This document shows positions 25,922 to 33,661 of a stretch of 64,000 bases of DNA, piece by piece. The translations under genes were made by a program, and so were the position numbers. This stretch comes from Promethearchaeota archaeon (lineage in GTDB: Archaea > Asgardarchaeota > Lokiarchaeia > Sigyniarchaeales > SOKP01), in NCBI GenBank assembly GCA_019058295.1, contig JAHPZI010000030.1:62001-126000 (forward strand), in the 5' to 3' direction. How positions within the stretch are numbered: the stretch's first letter is position 1; each line of letters starts with the position of its first letter. The notes beneath the pieces were generated by a model. That model was not told where the DNA came from and made no database searches. It worked only from the letters and a program-made list of their open reading frames with translations.

Positions 25922-26347
25922 ATGGGAACTCGAAGAAAATTAGGAAGGAAAAGGGTGACAAAAGCTCGAACAAGCTATGGATTACAAAATGGTTCAAAAG
26001 TGCTTATCGCAGATAATTCGGGTGCTAAAATTGCCCAAATTATTAATGTTGATCATACTAAAACGCGATTAAGGCGATTACCTAAAGCAACTATAGGTAA
26101 TATAGTAACTGTTACTGTTAAACGAGGTAAACCAGAACTTCGAGGCAGCATTCTCAAGGCCGTAATTGTCCGACAAAAGAGGATTTATCGTCGAATAGAT
26201 GGCACAAGATTATGTTTTGAAGATAACGCCGCCGTTCTTGTGACAAAAGAAGGTGAACCAAAAGGGACAGAAATTAGAGGCCCGATTGCTCGAGAAGCAG
26301 CAGAAATGTTTCCTAGGCTTGCTTCAATATCAAGTTTAATAATTTAA
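25922..26347 (+). CDS. rpl14: Ribosomal protein uL14
   Basis: A 141-residue uL14. Conserved blocks include VLIADNSGAKIAQI, the basic LRRLPKATIGNIVTVTVKRGKPELR region, and the RIDGTRLCFEDNAAVLV segment. It contacts h14 of 16S rRNA at the subunit interface. The N-terminal 20 residues are basic and longer than the bacterial version, as usual in archaea. It is preceded by AAGGTG, a good Shine-Dalgarno motif. Confidence 0.96.
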   Translation: MGTRRKLGRKRVTKARTSYGLQNGSKVLIADNSGAKIAQIINVDHTKTRLRRLPKATIGNIVTVTVKRGKPELRGSILKAVIVRQKRIYRRIDGTRLCFEDNAAVLVTKEGEPKGTEIRGPIAREAAEMFPRLASISSLII

Positions 26348-26368
26348 AATTTAATAAGTGTAAAAAAC

Positions 26369-26812
26369 ATGAAAGTTAAATCTAAAAAACCTGGTAAGCA
26401 AAGAAAAGCTCTTTATAAATATAAAAATCATCAACGGTCGAAATTATTAACTTGTCGATTAGCTGATTTTCTTCGAGAAGAATTTGGAATAATAAGAATA
26501 CCCTTGCGTGTGGGCGACAGCGTTAGAGTGTGTTCTGGGGAATTCAGAGATTTTGAGGGCGAAGTGTTAGAAATTACTAAAAATTTAAGAGTTAAAGTTA
26601 AGGAATGTGTCTTTGATAAAGCGGATGGGACACAATTTCATCCAACTATTCATGTTTCTAATCTAGTTATAACTAAGTTTAGAAAAATTGGGAAGAAAAT
26701 GGATGGTTGGCGCTCTGCTATGATTGAAAAAAAGGCAGGATTTATATGGGAAGAGGAATTGGTGGGTCCAAAGAAAGGAGAAAAGGGAAAAGGAAAGGGA
26801 GAGGAGGAATAA
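26369..26812 (+). CDS. rpl24: Ribosomal protein uL24
   Basis: A 147-residue uL24 with the KOW motif IPLRVGDSVRVCSGEFRDFEGEV near residues 48-70. The N-terminal KSKKPGKQRKALY is typical of archaea. The C-terminal 40 residues are extended and end in a GKGKGEEE low-complexity tail. It is an assembly initiator near the exit tunnel. It ends three bases before the S4e start. Confidence 0.94.
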   Translation: MKVKSKKPGKQRKALYKYKNHQRSKLLTCRLADFLREEFGIIRIPLRVGDSVRVCSGEFRDFEGEVLEITKNLRVKVKECVFDKADGTQFHPTIHVSNLVITKFRKIGKKMDGWRSAMIEKKAGFIWEEELVGPKKGEKGKGKGEEE

Positions 26813-26815
26813 ATA

Positions 26816-27571
26816 ATGACAAGGCATGGAGGACAAAAAGTATTAAAAAGATTAAATACACCAAAATTTTTGCAAATAAAACGAAAACATGGGAAATTTT
26901 TTTTAAAATCATATCCTGGACCTCATCCATCTAGATTTTGTTTACCGCTCTTACATATAGTAAGAGATCTTCTTGAAATTGTTGATAATCATCGAGAAGC
27001 AAAAAAATTGATAAATCTTGGTCATTTTAAAGTTGATGGTAAAGTTATTAGACATAAAAATTATCCTGTTGGTTTAATGGATGTCTTAAGTATTGAAAAA
27101 ATTAATAAACATTACCGAATACTTCCAGATTCTCATTATGGTTTATTTTTACATGAAATACCAGAAGCAGAAAGTACTTTCAAATTATGCAGAATAAATC
27201 AAAAAACTACTGTTAAAGGAGGTCATGTTCAATTAAACCTACACGATGGAAGAAATGTTTTACTAAGAGTAAAGGATCCAAGAAATCCCAAAGAAGATGT
27301 TTATAAAAGGATGGATGTCTTAAAAATTTCTATTCCTGACCAAGAAATTCTTAAAAATCTGAAATTTAAAGAAAATAATTTAGCTCTCATAATGTCTGGT
27401 AAAAATATCGGACAAATAGGAAAAATAATAAATATTAAAAAATTATTTGGACCAAAAGCAAGTACGGTTTCAATTGAACATAATGGAGATCATACGGAAA
27501 CTTTGTATGATTATACCTTCGTTATAGGCGAAGATCAATCAGAAATAAATTTACCTAAAATTCAAATATAA
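26816..27571 (+). CDS. rps4e: Ribosomal protein eS4
   Basis: A 251-residue eS4 with central S4 domain (REAKKLINLGHFKVDGKVI) and C-terminal KOW region (SGKNIGQIGKIINI). Start ATG follows the uL24 stop by three bases. The protein is archaeal/eukaryal-specific and lies on the 30S body. Length matches the archaeal family (about 240-260). Confidence 0.95.
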   Translation: MTRHGGQKVLKRLNTPKFLQIKRKHGKFFLKSYPGPHPSRFCLPLLHIVRDLLEIVDNHREAKKLINLGHFKVDGKVIRHKNYPVGLMDVLSIEKINKHYRILPDSHYGLFLHEIPEAESTFKLCRINQKTTVKGGHVQLNLHDGRNVLLRVKDPRNPKEDVYKRMDVLKISIPDQEILKNLKFKENNLALIMSGKNIGQIGKIINIKKLFGPKASTVSIEHNGDHTETLYDYTFVIGEDQSEINLPKIQI

Positions 27572-27591
27572 GAAAATAAGTGAGAATTTAA

Positions 27592-28173
27592 ATGTCATCC
27601 AAAGCCAAAAAGACTCAAAAAACTGATTTTGAGGAAATATGGAAAAATCCAATGAAAAGGCCATTTCTTGAGAAAATTGTACTAAATATAGGTGTTGGTG
27701 CTGGTGGCGAGGAATTAGAAAGGGCGACATCCGTTTTAGAAACTATTACAGGTAAAAAAGCTGTAAAAACAATATCAAAAAGAAATATTAAAGAGTTCAA
27801 TTTAAGAATAGGGCGCCCCATAGGGACCAAAATAACAGTTCGAGGAAAGGAGGCCGAAACATTATTAAAAAGATTATTGATTGTAACTAACAATAAGATA
27901 CTCAAAAAAAGTTTCGATAATTATGGAAATTTTGGATTTGGAATAACAGAACATATTTCGATTCCTGGCATCGAATATGATACGGAAATTGGAATATATG
28001 GATTGGATGTTTGTGGAAAAATCGTGAGACCTGGAATGAGAGTAAAATATAGAAGGAATAAACGATCTAAAATCACAAAGCATCACTATGTTTCTAAATT
28101 GGAAGCCCAAGAATTTCTTAATAAAAAATTTAATGTCTCAATAGTGAAAGAGCTCGATTTAGAATTTGTGTGA
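27592..28173 (+). CDS. rpl5: Ribosomal protein uL5
   Basis: A 193-residue uL5 that binds 5S rRNA and contacts P-site tRNA. Conserved blocks include KIVLNIGVGAGGEEL, the EFNLRIGRPIGTKITVRG segment, and GITEHISIPGIEYDTEIGIYGLDV. The N-terminal 12 residues are a short basic extension. Gene order eS4-uL5-uS14 is standard. Confidence 0.95.
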   Translation: MSSKAKKTQKTDFEEIWKNPMKRPFLEKIVLNIGVGAGGEELERATSVLETITGKKAVKTISKRNIKEFNLRIGRPIGTKITVRGKEAETLLKRLLIVTNNKILKKSFDNYGNFGFGITEHISIPGIEYDTEIGIYGLDVCGKIVRPGMRVKYRRNKRSKITKHHYVSKLEAQEFLNKKFNVSIVKELDLEFV

Positions 28174-28212
28174 ATAAATAATTAAAAAAAAATAAAAAAA
28201 CAAGGAAAACAT

Positions 28213-28362
28213 ATGCCGCAAGGAAAAGATTTTGGTAAGGGAAGAAGGGAGTGTAGAAGATGTGGAACACATAGAGCTATAATTAGGCGCTATGGGTTAA
28301 ATATTTGTCGGAGATGTTTTTATGAAATCGGCAAAGATATTGGATTTAAACGTTATGAATAA
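28213..28362 (+). CDS. rps14: Ribosomal protein uS14, zinc-binding
   Basis: A 49-residue uS14 with the four zinc cysteines of the C+ form: CRRCGTH (C14, C17) and ICRRCFYE (C32, C35). It begins [12 protein letters not shown] and ends IGFKRYE with TAA at 28360-28362. It sits on the 30S head. Length and spacing match archaeal uS14 (about 50-56). It is shorter than most gene predictors' usual length limits. The 215 bases after it contain no clear gene, only a Shine-Dalgarno motif before uS8. Confidence 0.94.
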   Translation: MPQGKDFGKGRRECRRCGTHRAIIRRYGLNICRRCFYEIGKDIGFKRYE

Positions 28363-28576
28363 AAGCAACTCTCTTTTATAACTCTTAAGTAATAGAATCT
28401 CTAATTTGGGGCATACTATTTATTTGTCGCTAAAATGAAGGATTACTTTTATTAAATTTCAGTTTTGCTATTCTTATATTTGTTTTTATTAATTTTAATA
28501 AAGTTAAAATTTTATCGATTATTTACCTTTAGTATCAGAATGAAAGATCATGAGATTAAAAGGAGGTCTTCTGTAA

Positions 28577-28960
28577 TTGGTAAATACACTCGCTGATGCA
28601 ATGAATATGCTGAAAAATGCTGAATTTGCTAAAAAGAAAGAAGTAATTATAACCCCTGCCTCAAAGTTACTTCAAAGAGTTTTAAGAATTTTTCAAGCAA
28701 ATGCATATATAGGTGAATTCGAACGTTATGACGATGGACGACAAGGTAAATTCAAAATAGCATTGTTAGGAAAAATCAATGAATGCAAGGCCTTGATGCG
28801 CTTAAATTATAAAGTTAACCAATTAGAAGCATTGGAGAGAAAGTTACTTCCCGCTCCTGGTTTAGGTTTAATTATTTTGACCACAAATCAAGGAATAATT
28901 AGTTCAAAAGAAGCTGAAGAAAAAAGTATCGGTGGACATTCTTTATGTTATATATATTAA
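28577..28960 (+). CDS. rps8: Ribosomal protein uS8, UUG start
   Basis: A 127-residue uS8. It begins VNTLADAMNMLKNAE, and the C-terminus ends with the family motif LTTNQGIISSKEAEEKSIGGHSLCYIY. The start is TTG at 28577 with AGGAGG at 28561-28566, ten bases upstream, which is the strongest Shine-Dalgarno in this operon. uS8 is a primary rRNA-binding protein and a translational regulator in bacteria. The 215-base spacer before it is the largest break within the cluster. Confidence 0.93.
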   Translation: MVNTLADAMNMLKNAEFAKKKEVIITPASKLLQRVLRIFQANAYIGEFERYDDGRQGKFKIALLGKINECKALMRLNYKVNQLEALERKLLPAPGLGLIILTTNQGIISSKEAEEKSIGGHSLCYIY

Positions 28961-28983
28961 ATAAATTATTGGGTTAAGGAAAA

Positions 28984-29565
28984 ATGGTAAAAATTGCCTA
29001 TTTTAGTGAAACACTGGAGATTCCTAAGGGAGTAGATGTTGAAATTAAAGGGGATAATTTAATTATAGTAAAAGGACCTAATGGAGGACCAATTTCTAAA
29101 GATTTTTCGCATGCTAGAGGTATAAAGATATCAATTGAAAAAAATAAAATTATATTCAGTTCACATTTTCCAAAAAACAAAACTGTTGCCTTAGCAAAAA
29201 CAATCATGAATATTATTCACAATTTAATTGTTGGTGTGCAGACTCCGTATAAGTATATATCAAAAATTTGTTACTCTCATTTCCCGTTTACTGTTCGGGC
29301 TGATGAAAGAGCTCAAATATTATTTGTAGAAAATTTTTTAGGAGAAAGAGCACCAAGAAAAGCAATAATAGAAAAAAATGTAAAAATAAAAGTCGAAGAG
29401 GATGACATCATCCTTGAAGGGCCTGACAAAGAGTCTCTAGGCCAAACGGCGGCTAATTTAAAAAGATGTTGCAGAATTCGTAAAAAAGATCCAAGGGTAT
29501 TTCAGGACGGCGTTTATTTGTATAAGAAACAAATTGGGAATGAAATAATATGGCAAATTAAGTAA
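28984..29565 (+). CDS. rpl6: Ribosomal protein uL6
   Basis: A 193-residue uL6 with the tandem L6 domains. Recognisable parts are the FSETLEIPKGVDVEIKGDNLIIVKGPNGG start, the central GVQTPYKYISKICYSHFP, the NFLGERAPRKAII segment, and the C-terminal KKDPRVFQDGVYLY. It lies near the factor-binding site of the 50S subunit. Gene order uS8-uL6-eL32-eL19 is canonical archaeal. Confidence 0.95.
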   Translation: MVKIAYFSETLEIPKGVDVEIKGDNLIIVKGPNGGPISKDFSHARGIKISIEKNKIIFSSHFPKNKTVALAKTIMNIIHNLIVGVQTPYKYISKICYSHFPFTVRADERAQILFVENFLGERAPRKAIIEKNVKIKVEEDDIILEGPDKESLGQTAANLKRCCRIRKKDPRVFQDGVYLYKKQIGNEIIWQIK

Positions 29566-29581
29566 AGGTATGGTAATAATT

Positions 29582-30082
29582 ATGTCAGAAAAAGAGAGAT
29601 TATTGGAGATTCGAAAACGGATGAAAAAAAAACGCCCCTCATTTAGACGAGTTGAATCATGGCGATATGATAGAGTTAAGGATTCGTGGAGAAAAGCACG
29701 AGGCATAGATTCACAAACACGAAAAAAGACTAAAACAGGCGTAAAATCTCCTTCAGCTGGATATAGAAGTCCTAAAAAAATACGAGGTTTACATCCATCT
29801 GGATACCAAGAAGTAAGAATAAATAATAAAAATGATATAGAGATGTTAAATTTAAGTCCTAATAAACATGCTATAAAGATTTCTGGCAGGTTAGGATCAA
29901 AAAAACGATTAGATTTAATAGATTACGCTCAGAAAAGAAATTTCTATATACTTAATCTAGGCATTTCTCAAAAGGAAATGGAAGAATTTGAAGCTATGCT
30001 CGAAGACGAAGACTTTCTTGATGAGGAAGATTTAGAAGATGAAGATTTTCTTGATGAGGAAGATCTTGATTTAGACGAATAA
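29582..30082 (+). CDS. rpl32e: Ribosomal protein eL32 with acidic repeat tail
   Basis: A 166-residue eL32. The core (KKKRPSFRRVESWRY...GLHPSGYQEVRI) matches the family. I choose ATG 29582; the ATG at 29570 has no room for a Shine-Dalgarno after GGTATGG. The last 25 residues are a new acidic tail made of an 11-codon unit (EDEDFLDEEDL) present twice in tandem plus a short DLDE end. Other archaeal eL32 proteins usually lack this tail. Acidic tails are also seen on uS3 here. Confidence 0.9.
   Translation: MSEKERLLEIRKRMKKKRPSFRRVESWRYDRVKDSWRKARGIDSQTRKKTKTGVKSPSAGYRSPKKIRGLHPSGYQEVRINNKNDIEMLNLSPNKHAIKISGRLGSKKRLDLIDYAQKRNFYILNLGISQKEMEEFEAMLEDEDFLDEEDLEDEDFLDEEDLDLDE
30002..30067 (+). repeat. 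Two 33-nt tandem repeat units in rpl32e
   Basis: Positions 30002-30034 and 30035-30067 are two near-identical copies of an 11-codon unit (differences only at third positions and the last codon), encoding EDEDFLDEEDL twice. The few synonymous differences suggest a recent duplication under selection for acidic composition, or a repeat that slips. Confidence 0.8.
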
Positions 30083-30112
30083 GAAATTTATTAAAAATGG
30101 AGTGATGACAAA

Positions 30113-30568
30113 ATGAATTTAAGCGCTCAGAGGAGAATGGCAGCGGATATATTAAAGTGTGGTGTAAATCGAGTCTATTTTGACCCATACCTCGGAGATG
30201 AGATAGCTATGGCTATCACAAGGGAGGATATTCGTAACCTAATTAAAGAGGGAATTATTCAAAAAGCCTATAAAAAAGGGACTTCAAATTATAGAAAAAA
30301 AATTCGGCATCAAAGAAAGATAAAAGGAAGAGGAAGAGGGTTCGGAAAAAGAAAAGGAACCAAAAATGCTCGATTTCCTAAAAAAAGAGCTTGGATTCGA
30401 AGAATCAGACCAATTAGGTCTCATTTAAAGAAACTAAGAGATCGAAAATTGATAACGATAAGCACTTATAGAAAATTGTATAAAAATGCTAAAGGTGGTA
30501 TGTTTAATAGCGTATCTCAACTAAATCGTTATATTAAAGACAAAGAATTATTGAGAAGAGGGAGATAA
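30113..30568 (+). CDS. rpl19e: Ribosomal protein eL19
   Basis: A 151-residue eL19 with the start NLSAQRRMAADILKCGVNRVYFDP, the RITREDIRNLIKEG-type helix, and the basic RHQRKIKGRGRGFGKRKGTKNARFPKK region. It takes part in subunit bridges. It starts after a GAGTGATG spacer and ends one base before the uL18 start. Confidence 0.95.
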   Translation: MNLSAQRRMAADILKCGVNRVYFDPYLGDEIAMAITREDIRNLIKEGIIQKAYKKGTSNYRKKIRHQRKIKGRGRGFGKRKGTKNARFPKKRAWIRRIRPIRSHLKKLRDRKLITISTYRKLYKNAKGGMFNSVSQLNRYIKDKELLRRGR

Positions 30569-30569
30569 A

Positions 30570-31166
30570 ATGGCTCACGGCGGTCCACGATATAGAAGAT
30601 CCTTTAGAAGACGGGAACAAGGTAAAACAAATTATCATAAAAGATTGAAATTATTAAAATCAAAACAGTTGAGATTAGTTATCAGAGCCTCTAATAATCA
30701 TATCAGAATTCAATTTATCCAATCTATTCGTGGTGGTGATAAAATATTAATCTCCACTTTTTCCAAGGAGTTATCTATAAAATTTGGATTTAATGCCAAT
30801 ACTGGCAATATTCCAGCAGCATATTTAACAGGTTATTTAGCAGGTCTAAGAGCAAAAAAAGCAAAAATTGAAGCTGCCATACTTGATCTGGGAATATTTT
30901 ATCATAGAAATCGTGTTCTTGCTGCTATTAAAGGAGTTTTGAAAGCAGGTATTAATATTCCTCATAGCGAAGAATTTTTCCCAGATAGTTTAGAAGAAAG
31001 AATTAATGGTTCTCATATTGAAAATTACGCAAAACTATTAAAACAAAACGAGCCAGAAAAATACAATCAAGTTTTCTCGGGATACTTGAATAAAAAGAAA
31101 ATTGATCCTTCAAAATTAAATCAAATCTTTTCAAATACTTTAAATATGATTGAAAATAACGCTTAA
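30570..31166 (+). CDS. rpl18: Ribosomal protein uL18
   Basis: A 198-residue archaeal-type uL18 with the N-terminal basic segment (RYRRSFRRREQGKTNYHKRL), RLVIRASNNHIRIQFI and the TGYLAGLRAKKA block. The C-terminal third (HSEEFFPDSLEERINGSHIENYAKLL) is the archaeal/eukaryal L5-like extension. It binds 5S rRNA with uL5. The stop at 31164-31166 lies eight bases before the uS5 start. Confidence 0.94.
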   Translation: MAHGGPRYRRSFRRREQGKTNYHKRLKLLKSKQLRLVIRASNNHIRIQFIQSIRGGDKILISTFSKELSIKFGFNANTGNIPAAYLTGYLAGLRAKKAKIEAAILDLGIFYHRNRVLAAIKGVLKAGINIPHSEEFFPDSLEERINGSHIENYAKLLKQNEPEKYNQVFSGYLNKKKIDPSKLNQIFSNTLNMIENNA

Positions 31167-31173
31167 TTCCATA

Positions 31174-31794
31174 ATGATAAAAATGAGTCGAATAAGAGAG
31201 GAAGAATTGTGGATTCCAAAGACTAAGCTAGGCGAATTAGTAAAAGAAGGTCTGATAGACCTAAAAAGAATTTTCCAAAATAACTTAGTTGTTAAAGAGA
31301 AAGAAATTATCGATATATTATTACCACAACTTCGTGAAGACGTAGTGACAATAAAAATGATTCAAAAAATGACGGCATCTGGACAAAGATCTAGATTTAA
31401 AGCTGTTGTACTCGTGGGTTCTGATGGCTTTTTGGGTGTTAGCGCAGCAAAAAGTAGAGAAGTGGGACCAGCAATCAGAAAAGCAATAGATAAAGCAAAA
31501 CTTTCCGTAGTTCCAATTTTAACAGGTTGTGGTAGTAAAGAATGTGGATGTGGTGGAAGCCACAGTATCCCTTTTAAAGTTATAGGAAAATGCGGAAGCG
31601 TAAGGATTCAACTCATTCCTGCCCCGGCGGGAGTAGGATTAGCATGTGCAGATAAAGTTAAACAAGTCTTAAAGTTATGCGGTATTGAAGATATCTGGAG
31701 TAAAACTTTTGGAGATACTCGAACCAGCGAAAATCTAGTAAAAGCTACTTTTGACGCACTTAAAAATGCTCATAAATTTAATTTTAATATTTAA
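31174..31794 (+). CDS. rps5: Ribosomal protein uS5
   Basis: A 206-residue uS5. The conserved start EEELWIPKTKLGELVKEG is followed by the double-stranded RNA-binding-like ASGQRSRFKAVVLVGSDGFLGVSAAKS and the GCGGSHSIPFKVIGKCGSVRIQLIPAP segment. Archaeal uS5 is longer than the bacterial form, as here. I use ATG 31174; the next in-frame ATG is at 31183, and a TTG at 31150 overlaps uL18. uS5 works in accuracy and mRNA unwinding. Confidence 0.93.
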   Translation: MIKMSRIREEELWIPKTKLGELVKEGLIDLKRIFQNNLVVKEKEIIDILLPQLREDVVTIKMIQKMTASGQRSRFKAVVLVGSDGFLGVSAAKSREVGPAIRKAIDKAKLSVVPILTGCGSKECGCGGSHSIPFKVIGKCGSVRIQLIPAPAGVGLACADKVKQVLKLCGIEDIWSKTFGDTRTSENLVKATFDALKNAHKFNFNI

Positions 31795-31807
31795 TTGAGT
31801 GGTTGAA

Positions 31808-32335
31808 ATGTCTATGGCAAAGAAAAAATTAACCTCCAAGGAAAAAATTGATTTCACTCCTAACCTTATTTTCGCTATTCGAATAAGAGGTGCTCCAGGG
31901 ATGAAAAGAAAGATCTTGGATACGTTAAAAATGCTCAGAATGCATAAAGTAAACCACGGAGTCCTGATATGGGCTGGAAAAAGTTATAATGGAATGTTAA
32001 ATAAATGTAAAGATTATATTGCTTATGGCAAAATTGACGAGAAAACTTTAGTAAGATTATTGAGAGTCAGGGGAAGAGTTGTAGGAAATAAACCACTCAC
32101 AGATGAATATATTAAAAATATAACCGAATATAAAAATATAAAAGATTTTTCTAAAGCTTTGTTAAATGGAAAAATACAATATAACGATAAATATGTGTAT
32201 AAACTTAAACCTGTTTTTAGATTACATCCACCAAGAAAAGGTTATAGAGGATCAATTAAAAAACATTACGCTGAAGGTGGAACTCTTGGCAATGTGGGAG
32301 AATATATTAATGAATTAATTCATAAAATGTTATAA
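31808..32335 (+). CDS. rpl30: Ribosomal protein uL30, archaeal long form
   Basis: A 175-residue uL30 of the long archaeal/eukaryal type. Blocks include FAIRIRGAPGMKRKILDTLKMLRMHKVNHGVL and the C-terminal HPPRKGYRGSIKKHYAEGGTLGNVGEYI. I use ATG 31808; a GTG three codons upstream (31799) and an ATG at 31814 are alternatives. It precedes uL15 by 18 bases. Confidence 0.93.
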   Translation: MSMAKKKLTSKEKIDFTPNLIFAIRIRGAPGMKRKILDTLKMLRMHKVNHGVLIWAGKSYNGMLNKCKDYIAYGKIDEKTLVRLLRVRGRVVGNKPLTDEYIKNITEYKNIKDFSKALLNGKIQYNDKYVYKLKPVFRLHPPRKGYRGSIKKHYAEGGTLGNVGEYINELIHKML

Positions 32336-32353
32336 CTAAGAAAGTGAGGAACT

Positions 32354-32818
32354 ATGAGAAAATATCCTAAAAAAATTCAAAAAATGAGAGGCACTCGCAC
32401 ATGTGGCTATGGAAGAGTAGGACAACATAGAAAAACAGGTCAACGCGCGGGGAGAGGTAAAACTACTCAATGGAAAAAAAGTAAAAGATCTTACTACTTA
32501 AAACAGAAAGAGCTAGGATTTCCAGACCCAGATTGGGTTATGGGAAAAACAGGCTTTAAGAGACCTCAGGATATGGTCCGTCTTTCCAAAGTAAATGCTA
32601 TTAATGTTAAGGATCTGGATTATAGGGTTGAAGATATAGCTAAAAAATCAGCTGATACCTATAACATAAATTTAAACGATATTAATATCCAAAAATTATT
32701 AGGTCGGGGGCAAATTAACAAAAAAATTAACGTATCCGTAAACAAAGCCTCTAAAAGGGCAATTGAAAAAATAGAAGCTGCTGGTGGTAAAGTTACGCTT
32801 CTTTCAGAATCGAAATGA
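32354..32818 (+). CDS. rpl15: Ribosomal protein uL15
   Basis: A 154-residue uL15. The Gly-rich N-terminus has MRGTRTCGYGRVGQHRKTGQRAGRG, with the central GFKRPQDMVR segment and a C-terminal RAIEKIEAAGGKV motif. It is the last ribosomal gene of this block. In most archaea secY follows here; in this window secY is 28 kb away on the other strand, so the operon is broken after uL15. Confidence 0.95.
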   Translation: MRKYPKKIQKMRGTRTCGYGRVGQHRKTGQRAGRGKTTQWKKSKRSYYLKQKELGFPDPDWVMGKTGFKRPQDMVRLSKVNAINVKDLDYRVEDIAKKSADTYNINLNDINIQKLLGRGQINKKINVSVNKASKRAIEKIEAAGGKVTLLSESK

Positions 32819-32875
32819 TTAAAATTTAAAAAATTTCATTACATTTTGTTTATTTCTTTCGATTTAAATTGAAAT

Positions 32876-33514
32876 TCATGATATATCGAGCATTTTATAT
32901 ATCAATTGGATCAACATGGGTAAAATAAAAATAAATCCAAGTGTATTTCCAATTAGATGTATTGTAGTGAATGGCAATCCTATTATATAAACGGGCCAAA
33001 ATGATTCTAAAGTTCCGTAAATCACCAAAGCACCTATCAATGTAGATATAACATCATATGTGAATGTAATAAATGCCCCTGTGATTGCGAATATTATTAA
33101 AACAGGAAGAACATATAAATCTTCATCTGGTTTAAAAAATTTTTTCTTACCTAAGAAATTACACATTATTCCTCCTAAAAATCCTACTAAAGCGTAATGA
33201 ACTAATTGATAAGCAAAAAGCGGTAAAGGAGAAACTCCATATGGATTAAAAAATACAAATATAAATGAGCTCATTAATCCAACAACCACACCGTCTCTTT
33301 TACCCAATATAAAACCAGATAAGAATATCATCAATGTGAACAATTCAATATTCGGAATAAACACTAAAACATAGCCTAAAACAACCGATAAAGCAGTAAA
33401 AATCCCGAGTAACGCAACCCGGAAAGATGTTCTTTCGAGCCAAACTGTTTGACTTGTTTTTTCTTTTTCTTTTGTTATAACATTTTCTGATTTTTCTTTA
33501 GATTTTAAATCCAA
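32876..33514 (-). CDS. ECF transporter S component-like membrane protein
   Basis: A 212-residue membrane protein with five or six helices and a cytosolic basic N-terminus of about 25 residues. The first helix region RVALLGIFTALSVVLGYVLVFIPNIELFTLMIFLSGFILGKRDG matches the pattern of ECF (energy-coupling factor) S components, substrate-binding subunits of vitamin importers. The Ala-motif AxxxA for T-component docking is partly visible (GIFTA). It is divergent from a surface protein with a DUF4430 domain, suggesting cobalamin or another corrinoid as substrate. The ATPase and T components are not in the window. Confidence 0.6.
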   Translation of the reverse strand: MDLKSKEKSENVITKEKEKTSQTVWLERTSFRVALLGIFTALSVVLGYVLVFIPNIELFTLMIFLSGFILGKRDGVVVGLMSSFIFVFFNPYGVSPLPLFAYQLVHYALVGFLGGIMCNFLGKKKFFKPDEDLYVLPVLIIFAITGAFITFTYDVISTLIGALVIYGTLESFWPVYIIGLPFTTIHLIGNTLGFIFILPMLIQLIYKMLDIS

Positions 33515-33661
33515 AAGCTATCAACCATATGATATTTTTATTATTGTTTTTCAATTTAAATTTTCAAAATATTTTTAATAGATCTAATATTTCTTAATTT
33601 AAAAATTTATAGGAAACTTATCCTACGATAACATACATTTTTGTTAAATAAGGTAAAAAAA

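Noticed and set aside
26742..26934. Small frames over the uL24/eS4 junction on both strands
   Set aside because: They arise from low-complexity Lys/Gly coding sequence of two well-supported ribosomal genes.
28363..28576. Hidden gene in the 215-base spacer before uS8
   Set aside because: Only frames under 20 codons are present, with no conserved sequence; the strong AGGAGG belongs to uS8.
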